The position numbers were made by a program, and so were the translations under genes. This document shows, one piece after another, positions 25,583-37,800 of a stretch of 64,000 bases of DNA (the stretch's first letter is position 1; the number at the start of each line of letters is the position of its first letter). The notes under the pieces are model-generated. The model did not search any database, was not told the origin of the DNA, and saw nothing but the letters and a program-made list of their open reading frames with translations. This DNA comes from Nematostella vectensis (lineage: Eukaryota; Cnidaria; Anthozoa; Actiniaria; Edwardsiidae), in NCBI RefSeq assembly GCF_932526225.1, contig NC_064039.1:4167001-4231000 (forward strand), read 5' to 3'.

Positions 25583-28500
25583 ATGGCAGACATCAAGGCT
25601 CTAGAGTACTCTACACTCAAGGTAATTACAACATAATCTAGCTGTCCACAGATTAAAGGATTTTGAACTGCTACGGTAGAATAGATCAGCACATTCTACT
25701 CTGTTACTACACTTCCCTGATCATTGGCACATTTTCGTTAGATTTTTAAAGAAAGAACTGGCATTTGTAAACTCTACGGATAAGTACATTAACTTAATGA
25801 TTTTCAGGTAGTAGGGCTTATTATAAAGCCTGAAATCTTAAATAATTGCAATGGATGTTTCTCGACTATCAAGATAGTAGTACGTCGGGGTATTTCCATC
25901 AAGAGAACCAGGATAGGATTTTAAGTGGGGGTTCGTTTAATTCAATTTTGCTGACAAGCGAAATTCCATTCGAGTAAAAAGGGTCGGCTAAACCCCCCTG
26001 GCTATGGGCTGAAAACTCTGAAACAAGCTGAAAACTCTGAAAACAGCCTTCCCGATTTTAATCCAAGATTTTGTACCTCATCACAAGTCTAATTTTTGTT
26101 AGAATTTTCATACATTCTCTGTATTCACACGCATTAGCTCTCTTGGGTTTTACATATTTACTGTATTTCACCCGATTTCACAATATTTCTGTTCAAGTTG
26201 GGTTTTCAGCTATAATTTTGTGCTTAACTGTACCTAAACATTAACTGCCGAATACACATTATCATTATTATGGGTCAAAAACGATTTCTATGAAATGCAT
26301 GCCTCAGCCAGCCACCCTGTATTTGTTTAGAAGCAAGGCACCCATTTTCCCTCTAGCTACACCCAGTGCCTTACACACTTTGCTTCCTTTACAGGTTCCT
26401 TATGAGGTTTTGAATAAAAAGTTCCGCTCTGCGCAAAAGGTGATTGACCGCGAGGTGTCATATGTAGTAGGTGCCACCAATGAGCTTACAAGCACACTGA
26501 GTAAGCCCGCTGTCAAGACAGGGGAAGTTACCCGGATGTTGGATGACATTGCACAGAAAATACAAGTCCTTAAGCGCAAGGTTTGTCCCAGTTCAACCAG
26601 CCAATAAAAAATGGATGACTTCTCCGGGAAGGGTGTACTGTATAGAGTACAGTTGAAATAAAGTTATAAAATAAAAATAAAAATAAAAATTGGAGTAGCT
26701 AAACACTCTCATCAAAGCTAGATGCTGGTCGATTTAAAGTCATAGGAAGGCGCCTAAGGCAGCCACCATACAACTCATGTCTGACCACAGATCACAGCTA
26801 AGATTGGAATTGTTGGTTTTGTGGAGGAAGGAAAACCGGAGAACCCGGAGAAAAACCCTCAGAGCAAAGGCAAGACCAACTAACTCAACTCACTCTGGAA
26901 CCGGGAATCGAACCCAGAACCCATGGTGAGAGGCACAGGCACTACAGAGCGACTGCGCCACCTAGGCCTACCCCAAAAGTAAAAAGTTACTTTGCTATAC
27001 CACTTTACCACTTTCTAACTGCATCTTAGCTAACAAAGCCTGCTTTTTCCTCAGTCAGAGGAATACATAGGTCAGGAGGACGTGTGTGTCAAGCATTGTC
27101 GAGCACGTCTGGATCACATTAAGGAACATGCAGACCCCAGAAAAAGTGCTATGGTGGTCTGGAAGAAAAAACGTCTTGATAGAATGTTGGTTGATCACTG
27201 TCTAAGACTTGGATTCTATGAGACTGCAAAGAAGCTTGCTCAAGATGCTGATATTGAGGTAAATTGAAATTCAGCTGCTGTTATTTTTTTTTTCAATTTG
27301 GAACCGAAAGGCAAGTCAAAGAGAAATGAACTGCTTTATTTTCTTGCACTGCGCTTGTGTTTACTGTGTAGTGTCTGCTCCTAGACTCCCCCTAACTATT
27401 GATGATGTAAGCTTGCATAGTGGTGGTGCTTTTGAGTGTAATAGGGAATAAGCCATGTTGGATTCAAATTGTTAGGTTACCAAATCCATTTCCATCTGTC
27501 TTATTAGCTACATACCAGGTTCACACTTGTGTTGCTTTTGAGCTTGCATCTTGTTGAGTACCCATTCTTACCTGTACATTTAATTAATTTAATTATTTGA
27601 AAGATGCAGTATTGCTTGCTTGAGATTATTTTATTGTTTTACTCTTTTCAGGATTTCGTTGACATAGAACTGTTTCTGGTCTCAAGACAAGTTGAGGAGT
27701 CCCTACAGCAAGAGGACTCTGGTCCATGTCTAGCGTGGTGCTATGATAACAAATCAAAGTTGAGAAAACTCAAGGTAAATGCATGATAATGGAAGGAAAT
27801 TGACAGTTTGAGGTAAAAAAGTTCTTGAGCTGCGTTAGGCACTTTTTCAGGCACCATAATTTTAGACAAGCTTTGTTAAAGACTTTTTCAACATGAAGAT
27901 TGATCTTTAAAGCAAAATAAGTGTGCAAAATAAGATAGATCAAGCTTTTTTATTCGTGTATTTGAAAGAATGAATAAAATAAAAGATTGATTTATAGATT
28001 AGTGATATGTCAATCCATTGGTGTGCTATTTGTGACACAAATAATGAAATATGTACTTTTTTAATGCTGTTCCACACAGAGTACCTTGGAATTTAATGTG
28101 AGAATGCAGGAATATGTGGAGCTTGTGCGGAAAGGAGACAAATTAGAAGCTGTTCGGTGGGTGTTATCAGTTTATTTCTTTAGTCTTACCCTTTCTTGAA
28201 CAAACATATTTCATCATTATGGTGGTGTTTGTTTTATGATATTTATTGTCATTTTACATGGTTTTGTGTTTAAACTTTGTGCAGGTATGCAAGAAAGCAT
28301 TTTGCAAATGCTGAAAGTGCAATGACAAAGGAGATACAGAAGGCAATGGCATTACTGGCATTCAAGCCAGACAAGGCATGCTCGCCTTACAAAGTATGTC
28401 CTTGTTTTCTGTGCTTGCAGTTGCCAAGTGCAGATTTAAAGGAGGAAGATGGCTTCATCCAGGAGATTCTCCAATCCACTATGTTTAAATACCCATGTTT

Positions 28501-28584
28501 ACCTATATATATCCCCTGATGAGTGGGCAACCATGAAACAGGCCTGTAGGGAAACCTATGTAGTTTGTATTTTTCTCAAACCAA

Positions 28585-28656
<72 letters not shown>

Positions 28657-28716
28657 GTGTTGGTTTGAGAAAAATACAAACTACATAGGTTTCCCTACAG
28701 GTCTGTTTCGTGGTTG

Positions 28717-28780
<64 letters not shown>

Positions 28781-30501
28781 GAATCTTATTAACTCAAACC
28801 CTAAAGAGAGGATGGGAATTTTAGTTTGAGTAGAAAGGACCCACTGAAAGCATACTAGCTAGTACTGGAGAATGCTAATGAAAGCTAGCAGACTTTAAAG
28901 TCATAACTAAGTTTGGTTTGGTTGGTTTTTGGTTCTGTTTCATGGTTTTGTAGGGTCAGAAATTGAGCATAAAGTGAAAAAGTATATATGTATGTGACAA
29001 GGTTGTTCAACAAAAGAGAGCACCTACGTTTATGTCCTAAGAGGTCTTCTAACCAGTCCCCTCTGGCAGCTTGTTCTGGTTAGTGGGGTTATTCAAGTTT
29101 TAGTTATCAGTGTTCCAATTTATGTGATGACGATAGCAACAACTACAGATGACATCTTTAAAAAAATACACAAATATATGGCACTGTTACCACTTATCGT
29201 TCATAGTGCTTCATAATCTTTGGAGACAACCATGTACATAATAGGCTGTAACTTGTCCCTTGCAGGAATTACTTGAGCAGTCAAGGTGGACCCACTTGAT
29301 TGAACAGTTCCGTAGAGAAAATTTCCAGCTTCACCAGTTAAATGAGCAATCTGTGTTGTCCGTGACCTTACAGGCAGGTCTATCTGCCCTCAAAACACCG
29401 TATCCTTGCTTTAGGTTTTGTTTAACTCTTTCTTTAACACTTACTGTATAATTAATTATTTGCCAAGCTCTCCACAACTAAAAGCTGGCCACAACTACAG
29501 TGACCATCATCAACCATGTGAAGAGTGATTGTGTTTATTGGTTGTCAGCATCAGAACAACTTCAACACTAGATTATCGCTCAATGATAGGTGAATCGCTT
29601 GTTTAAAGCCTCTTGAATAAGTGATCGTACAGACCTTGACCTAAACCAGGCATTGTTACCAGCAAGGACACAAGATGCCCGAGTGTCCGGTTTGCAGCCA
29701 TCCAATGAATATTCTTGGACAATCCTTACCCTTCGCCCACTGTGCCCAGTCCAGGCTAGTTTGTCCAATATCAGGACAAGTCATGAACGAGAACAACCCA
29801 CCAATGGTCTTACCAAACGGCTTTGTCTACGGCGAGAATGTAAGCCTGACCTGTTGCATACCAAAGACTGCAGGATGAATAAGTCACAATGTGCCGTTTT
29901 CCAGATGGTGAAAATTAAGTGCAAAAGCGAGGGTTTGACGGGGTGGAGTTTGTAACCTTGCAACATTTTCAGCTTTATTTCTTTAGCTGCATTTTTAAAC
30001 CTTTAATCAGGTGTTTACAGTAGCTTCAGGCTTTATTGCAAAAACAAACAAAATGTTTTTAAAAAATTGTAAGACGGCTCCAAACAAACTTCGACGTGCC
30101 AAAAATTCGTTTTGTGCTTTTAATTTAAAAATTTGTAATCTGGAAAACAGCCCATCAAATTGGAATCAAGTAGAAACAAGTTTTTTTATACGTTTTTGAT
30201 GAAGCGCTTGAGGCATCTATACTGAAACTACGAATCGGCTATTTGAGCCCGCCAATACTACCTTGAAATTTTGGACTGCTAAAATGTCGAAATATAATGA
30301 GCCCCAATAATGCATATGTTAACTGTTAATGTTATGTTATTTCACTCATTCGAATTCATTGTAATTCGTGTTTTTCGCTTTATAAAAATCTTTTTTCAGA
30401 GCTTGCGCAGTATGTCCGTGGAAAGAGGTGGTCGCATTCAGTGTCCGAGGACTAAAGACGATTATCTCTTTGAACAAGCTGAAAAAGTCTACGTGATGTA
30501 A
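25583..30501 (+). CDS. MAEA: MAEA, GID/CTLH E3 ubiquitin ligase subunit, nine exons
   Basis: Exons 25583-25621 (39 bases, [13 protein letters not shown]), 26395-26580, 27055-27258, 27652-27774, 28080-28156, 28285-28393, 29266-29399, 29650-29839 and 30400-30501 give 387 residues, against 396 in human. Seen: a coiled N-terminus, LisH at ~118-143 ([20 protein letters not shown]), CTLH/CRA from ~144 ([20 protein letters not shown]), and a variant RING at ~303-345 (CPVCSHPMN...AHC...LVCPISG) ending in the conserved EKVYVM. MAEA pairs with RMND5 as the catalytic RING dimer of the CTLH (yeast GID, Gid9) complex; in vertebrates it was also described as a macrophage-erythroblast adhesion protein. The intron before the RING exon has U12-type sites. 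Intron 2 holds a SINE and intron 6 a long AT-hairpin. A likely poly(A) signal is at 31008. Confidence 0.95.
26666..26980 (-). mobile_element. tRNA-derived SINE in MAEA intron 2
   Basis: On the - strand the head has RNA polymerase III boxes: A-box-like GGTGGCGCAGTCGCTC and B-box GGTTCGATTCCCGG. A body follows with the GGAGAACCCGGAG-type motif (seen on + as CCGGAGAACCCGGAGAAAAA) and an AT-rich tail of TTTTA units (on + about 26666-26692). The order head, body, tail is that of a SINE inserted antisense to MAEA. Confidence 0.75.
28525..28777. repeat. Long inverted repeat around AT dinucleotide runs, MAEA intron 6
   Basis: A left arm of ~64 bases (28525-28588, starting GGGCAACCATGAAACAGGCC) and a near-perfect reverse-complement right arm (28656-28719) enclose an AT run of ~68 bases. 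A second AT run follows to 28777. It would fold into a very stable hairpin. It resembles microsatellite-associated MITE families. It is in the intron just after the exon ending 28393. Confidence 0.85.
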
Positions 30502-31667
30502 AAAAAAATGTCAGCGATAGGTCTCAAGAACAATGGCTGTAAGTTTAACGAAAAAATTTGGAAATGCCATTGTCAAAGTGCAGGTGTTGAATGATGATGA
30601 ACTGAGACTATGCGGAACGAGTAAGTTACTCGAGTATTTAAGGCAAGTTACAATACAGGACAAAAAAGAGGAAATGAAAACCGCCCTCTTTCTTTACCCT
30701 TTCCCCACAACTTCGCACGGGGCCAAACCGCTCATCTCTTCAGGCCTTGAGCTTGCAACGCTGGCTACGAGCAACCCAAAGCATCAGCGCCGAGCAGTAT
30801 CTACAGCCCGCGAGGAAACAGCTGACCAAAAGACAAAGGCAATCTGGAATTATTTTCAGTTTTTATCATGCTTTATATTGTCACTTCCTAAACAGCCTAA
30901 ACTACCGTTTTGTAAAAAAAATGGGCTGAGAAAAGAGCTCGGATCTCTCTTGAGTATCCTTGAGCATTAGAGTGCACCATTTACTATTTTGTGTTTCATA
31001 AAAGCAAAATAAAAACCAAATCCGTGAATATTCAGTAGTTAAAGGAGACAAATCACCCTTCCCAGAATACATTTTTTTGTTGTATACAACGAAGAGCAGT
31101 AGTCGAAGTATAGAAGTCAAGCCAGCGCAAAGAGAACAAACAAGATAAAGTGCATTCCATAGGTTTATAAAAAAAACTCTAATCCACGTCAGAGAATAAA
31201 ATACTACAGATTAAAAACATTTTCTCAAAAAAGCCCTTTATGGTTCTGTCAATAATTCAGAAGTCGCATAAATATAATACTCATTACTTTGAAGTTCAAT
31301 ATATACCTATATTTATCTGATTCTAGTGCGTGTTCTAATGCAGATTTTTGTTAATATTTTACTATTTTCTGCGCCTATTCTATTAGCTACAGTAAGGGGT
31401 TCCATCCATATAAAGTCAGAGCTCTATTCGTATAAAGCGTATATAAATATTTACAATATTTGACTTGCGCCTTTGTTCATTTTTCTAACACTGACGGGTT
31501 AGAAATAAGTTCTGGCTCGCTGAGAACCACCAACCTCTAGGATAGCACGGTTGCCAAGGTGACGTTGAGTCCATACCTGCAACCTCGACATACACAATAG
31601 AGAGCAGGTCATAACTACACTTTCTCCATTTCGTGTGTCTCGATGGTGTTTCCTCGCTCTGTCTCGC
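30502..31667. other. MAEA 3' UTR and convergent intergenic DNA
   Basis: After the MAEA stop, an open frame at 30533-30970 (145 codons) has no domain I recognise and lies before the probable MAEA poly(A) signal (AATAAA at 31008), so I read it as 3' UTR. The rest is AT-rich. The next gene (SLC17-A) is convergent. Confidence 0.5.
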
Positions 31668-31880
31668 CTAGCTTTGAGTCGCTGTTTCCTTGTCGCTACC
31701 GAGAGTTCTGTCTTTACTTTCCTTCGCTGTCTGTGTTTTCACAGTTTTCGCATCTCGTAAATTGTCATCTCTCTCGCCCGTGTGTTGCTCGGATAACTCA
31801 ATTTGATCCTTTGTGCTATTCAATTCCTTGTCTTGTTCTGGTAGCTTTATTGCCTGGTTCATTTTGTCTTCCTCCTCGTT
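31668..31880 (-). other. In-frame open region after the SLC17-A stop codon
   Basis: Immediately after the SLC17-A stop (context CAG TAA AAC), the same frame stays open for 70 codons and is charged and hydrophilic like the protein tail. It contains DQIELSEQHTGERDDNLRDA, which echoes the pre-stop [20 protein letters not shown]. This suggests either a recent premature stop in a longer tail, stop-codon readthrough, or a shorter form after tail duplication. Not proven to be translated. Confidence 0.45.
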
Positions 31881-34800
31881 TTACTGTAATATGTCTCTAT
31901 GACCTTTTTTGCCATTCTCTTCATCCCTCTCTTTCTCCGAGAGTTCCACCTGGTCGCGACCCCCTGCCCAGGGCTGTCTGTAGCCTGAGCAGAGCGCAGA
32001 GTAACCGATTACAGCGACCACATACACAATCATCGTGATCCAGAACACGATTCGCCACTCTTCTTGTTTCTGCAGGAGAGAAAAGTGAAGGAGTAATGAC
32101 AAAAAGGAATTTTCGAGACAGAGATGAAGGGTGATACAAGTTGAGAATGGTCAAATGGGTGTTGTTCTATGCCCCCGCTGTGAAAGCGGATGAATGGTGA
32201 CGATGGTCTTGGGCGCTAAGATGATTGCTGATGATAACGATGGATTTTGATGTGGGATGATATGACTGGATATTTGGGTGCTTTTTAATGCTCATTTTGA
32301 GCCGACTATGATAATGACGACAGGGCATGGGGTGGGGCACTGGTAGCCCCCCCCCCCCCTCAATATTGAAAAAAGATAATGGAATGACGTGGCGTGGCCG
32401 TCCCCCCAATATTTTCGTAATGTTTCTAAATTATGCCCCTTCAATATTTCAAGGCTTGCTACCTACAGCACTGGACGATGTTTTCACGATGTGCACTGGT
32501 TATTCTAGAGGCTTTTGGAGGATTATTTTAGTGTGGTGATTAGATGATGTCTTCGTGTGTGGTTAATGCTGCTATTATGATTCTGGATATGCTTTTGGAT
32601 GCTAATACGGTTTTTATCATTATCATTTGTTGATGACGGTACTACTGGTTGTGATAAGAAATTTTAAGGGATTTTCTTCTTTTTTAACGGGACTTAGGTA
32701 AGTAATTTTTCTTAAAGTATCTTCTCTATTATATACTGAATAGATCTGGGATGTTTAAATGGTTCGTAAATCGGGACAAGGTGGAGAAATGAAACGTGTT
32801 TGTGATGCATTATTTCACAACAGTCAGTCGTGGAGTGTTGATGATGATGCCGGCCGCCTTGTTACGTAACCTACCTTGTGTTTTGTGACTATCCCCGTGA
32901 TCTGAGGACTGATGAAGCCAGGCGTTGACGCGAATGTGTTTGTAAGGCCCATGAGCACGCCAGCGTACTGAGGGGCTATATCAAGATGGTTGACTGCGTA
33001 CCCTATAGCATTAAGGCCCGAGAACCCCACCCCTAGTACTAGGAAAATCACGCACATATGCCGTGTTGTAGCGTAACTAGTAGCAACGATGAAAACTCCA
33101 GCCAGGAGGCAACCTAAACGCAACAAAGATCGAAAATTAAAATACAAAACTGGAAAGACGCACGACAAGAATTAGAGAAACCTTAGCTAAGATGACAAGT
33201 AATCGAATACAAACTTTAGCAACGAATATAAAGAACAAAAGAGAGCCTTTGAAAAAAAACTGGATTATCAGAGAAACCTTTGCCGACAAAGCAAGAAAAT
33301 TAGATAATAGATTGATTTATCATGAGACACTTAGTGAAAATGAAGGGAAGACCAGCCGCGAAAGTTGATTAGCGTGCTTTTCGGGCATGGCTCACCTACT
33401 GCGTAGAAGATGACTCTAACGGTGCCAATCCTAAGGATGTTATGCTTAATGAGATAATCCGCTAAGATCCCTCCCAGCGGAGCCAGAAGTGCTTTGAACA
33501 AGTACGGGCAAGCTGCGAGGAAACCAGTCTGTTTGGAAATGAGGATTGTTAGAACTTGTTCACACTAATTAGTGACACATTAATATACCAAGCCTTGATA
33601 AGGAACTGGGTTGCGGAGCTCCTAGGATCAAGGATGGGCAAGCATTTTGTTGTCTTTTTTTGTGCACCCGGGTCAAAACGGTGAGCCTGTGCTCGATACT
33701 TCACTTTGTTCCTTTAGAATTCTTCATTGCTCTCGGGAGTTCCTTTATCATATCATCCTTTAGTATATAAAACTCGAGAACCTCGCAAGAACAAGCAATT
33801 TGATTGGTTGAAAAAATCGGGATAAAATGCAATATACACCTTTTAGGAGGTGGTTATTTCCTTTGCGCCCCGAAATCAAGCAAAATAGCGGTGTAACAGC
33901 CGATTTGCAAGTGTTTCCGAAAAGAAAATTGCTCTAAAGCTCGTTTTATATACTAAAACAATTATACCATTTTCATATCGGCGGATAGTGGCTTAAAAAT
34001 ATCTACCGAGAGCCGAAGGCTGTATTGAATAAACTCAAATGAAGGAGGCTGAGCGAGGAATATGGACTTGAGCGACAAACTGAGAACAGGGGGTAAGCAA
34101 GGAATATGGAGTTGGCCGAAAAACTGAGAACATGGGGTAAACAAGGAATATAGACTTGAGCGAAAAAAAACTGAGAACAGGGTGTAAGCAAGGAATATGG
34201 AGTTGACTGAACAACGGAGAACGGGGGTGAGCAAAAGAGAGCATGAGTGATCAAAGTCTTGACCTAAGAACTGAGAACAGGGGTGAGCAAAGGGTGAACA
34301 AGGAATATATCCTTGGCCGAACAGCGGAGAGCGGGGGTAAGCAAAGGGGAGCAAGGGATATGGACTTGTAATTGCAATTTTCGTCTTTTTTGTGTGTACC
34401 CGGGTTAAAACGGTGAGCCTGTGCTCATTGAAATATCCGAAAATGGATGATCAAAGGGAGGAGAGGGTGTGCAAGGAATATGGACTTGACAAAGCAACAG
34501 AGAACGGGAGTGAAACACTAAAAAGGAAAAACTATGGACAGGGTAGAGCAAAGGGGAGTAAGGAATATGGAATTGTAATTGGTTAAGAGTGAAAATAAAT
34601 TCGAGGACATGGCCGAGAATCGAACCTTGTTCATATCAGGTGAAGTGAGAAAAAAATACACCGTATGACTCGTATGGCAGCTTAAAGCTTTACAGCTAAG
34701 ATGGAGATTTCGGGCCCAGAACCTCTATCCAGCGAACTGTACAACACAAAGGAACCTGAGGTACCCGCGCATTAATGGGGAGGCAATAACCAGGATCCCA

Positions 34801-37800
34801 GGCCTGTCTCAGTCGGTTACGCCACGCACAGCTCGCTGAGATATACACTGAAAAATATTGGGGTCTTTTTCACGCTTGCATCTCTTGGGAATAGGTGTGT
34901 TGCTGTGGTAATGTCGTAGTGATGTCGTCATCATGTGCAGCACACTACGACCTCGGTCTACATTGATGCCTTACACCTAATAACAACAGCGGGAAATTTG
35001 AGGCAAATAACTCTTTAGAAATAATAATACCTAGACTTTTGGCAGCGCACTTTGAAAAGCAAAAAAAAAATTGTTGCCACTTCAAAAAAGAGTCTTACAA
35101 TAATGTGCTAGTAATTAGAATTTGTAGAAACAACATTAAAGTGATACATTCTACCGTTTTTACGAAGCTATGTTTCTGGTACGTTTCTGGCGACTTTCTA
35201 AACTTTCGAATTCTTGGGCAACTATTTCATAAGCCAAGAAACGAAATGAAACTTTCCCTGGCGCCTCTACAAATATTCCCCTCGAAGTCATGAAATTTTG
35301 GAGACAAAAGAACACAATACCGAGATACAACAAATGAATATTTGACACAAGCTGTATTCAGTAGCTCCGAGCACCTGTTAACTTACGACTTTAAGCTCGA
35401 ATATCCAGGAAACGATAGAATATTATTAAGAAGTTTGTATGAGGCATTTGTAAAGTAATACTTTGTGTCTAACGTCAGTATGTCAGGAGGTCTCGGCAGA
35501 ATAAAGTAATGTTCGAAAGTGCTAAACATGTCCTATGGTTGCGTAAGTTTGTGCTCGCGTATAAAAATATTTTTTGTGCACTATGTCATAAGCCAGCAAA
35601 TAAGAGATCATGTATCGCTAGTTGTTCTTTAGTCACTTATCTATTCATATACGAAGTAGAAACTACGTCTAGCCCTTCAAGATTCCATGATCCCCAAGGG
35701 AACCGAGTTAAGATAACACGGAGAAAGTTAAAGATCCTCTCTCTTAACAGTAACGGGCTAAAAAGCCCGGCCAAAAAGTCGCAGTTTCAATCTCTTGTCG
35801 CACTGCATGACCCGGACGTTATTCTCGGCTGCGAATCAAAGATAAACGCTATTATTCCCACTTATTCAATCTTTCCTGAAAATTATGAAGTATATCGGAG
35901 AGATAGGACGGCTTCCGGTGGAGGTGTTTTTATAGCTGTTCGCAACGATCTGACTGCAGTGGAAGAACGGGGTCTCGACGTCGATGGGGCCGAAATGATA
36001 ACAGCATCTATCCATCTCGCAAAGCGGAAGAAACTTTTTCTAACTAGTTTCTATCACCCCCCAACCGACCAGGAGGGACTCGGTCTGTTAGACGACTACT
36101 TATGCAAACTGTTCACCAAATACCAGCAGTGCCCTAATGCAATCATAGGGGGTGACTTTAACTGCTCGGGTATTGAATGGTCAAGCGGCGAGGCTGTACT
36201 CACTCCACCTGTTCACAGCTGGGACCTCGCCCTTATTGCGTTGGCGGAAAAATATGGATTATCACAGCATGTTAAGTCTCCAACTCGATATGATAGCTTC
36301 TTGGACCTTGCATTCTCGTCTAAACCTGGCCTTGTTAATGCATGTCATGTTACGTCGGGTATAAGTGATCACAGCGCGGTTTTATTTGAAGTTGACCTTG
36401 CTCCAAAATACATCCCCAAGCCCCCACGTAAGATTTATCTTTACCATAAAGCGGACATGGCTGCGTTAAAAGAACACATCGCATCCTTCCATAGGGACTA
36501 TGCTGCATCGCACATGGAAAGATCCGTGGAGGAAAATTGGAATGCTATCTCAACTTGCATTAGTGATGCTATGGAGAGGTTTATTCCATCCAAGACTTCG
36601 AAAACAAAGCGACACCTCCCCTGGATAGGCGCGCCCATCAAAAAATTGATGCGCAAACGCGACCGCGCCTTCAAAATGTCCAAACGGACTGGGAAGGAAA
36701 AAGACCATGTGAACTACAAACGCCTAAGGAACATTGTAAGCAACAGCATCAAGGAATCACACAATAACTACGTGAGCGAGATTATGAAGGGGATTGACCT
36801 TGAATCTGATGAACCTAGGCCGAACGGAGTGAAGAGGGCGTGGTCATATCTGAAACTCTTACGCTCAGAGTCACTAGGGATACCCACTCTATTCTGGGAG
36901 GGACGGGTTTGCGCGAATGACAAATGTAAAGCTGAGGCGCTAAGGGCACAGTATGACAGTGTATTCACGCAGGAAGATAATCTTAATGCTCCCACTCTCG
37001 GCGCGTCCCCTCACCAAGACATCAAAGACATCTCCTTCTCTGTTAACGGCGTTAGAGTACAACTCGATAACATCCGTGTAGACAAGGCGTGTGGCCCAGA
37101 TGCCGTCCCAGCCAGAGTCCTGAAGGAGGCTGCAACAGAACTCGCACCTATCCTTACATTACTGTTCGAGCAGTCGATGAAGGATGGCGTACTCCCTACT
37201 GTGTGGAAGGACGCGAACATATCAGCCATTTATAAGAAGGGTCTAAGATCTGACCCACAGAACTATCGCCCAGTATCTTTAACATCCTTGGTCTCCAAAC
37301 TGATGGAACACATTGTCTCAAAACACATAATGTGTCACCTGTCCGCAAACAACATCATTACTCAGCTACAGCATGGTTTCCTGAAAGGCCTCTCTTGCTC
37401 CACCCAACTAATATCTGTTATTCATGATTGGTCGTCGGTCCTGAACGACCATGGGCAAGTTGACGTGGTATTTCTTGATTTCGCCAAGGCGTTCGATTCA
37501 GTCCCTCACGAACGCCTACTGATCAAGGCCGAGTTCTATGGAATCAGAGGAAGACTCTTACTGTGGTTAAGGCACTTTCTTACCAACAGAAGACAGCGAG
37601 TGGTCGTGAACGGGGCCTCTTCTACCTGGTCCCCTGTGCTATCAGGCGTGCCTCAGGGCACGGTCTTAGGACCGATATTATTCCTGCTCTTCATAAACGA
37701 CCTGCCATCTGGCATCAAATCACACGTGAAACTGTTTGCCGACGACAGCGTCCTATACCGCCCAATTAAGAGCCTTGATGACCACCACGCCCTACAGCAA

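Noticed and set aside
29401-29582. Alternative small MAEA exon (29550-29589) and U2-type acceptors at 29662 or 29666
   Set aside because: They give sequence unlike MAEA; the U12-type acceptor at 29649 restores the conserved KTPHCY and correct phase.
30533-30970. 145-codon frame after MAEA, beginning with ATG
   Set aside because: No domain recognised, and it lies between the MAEA stop and its likely poly(A) signal; treated as 3' UTR.
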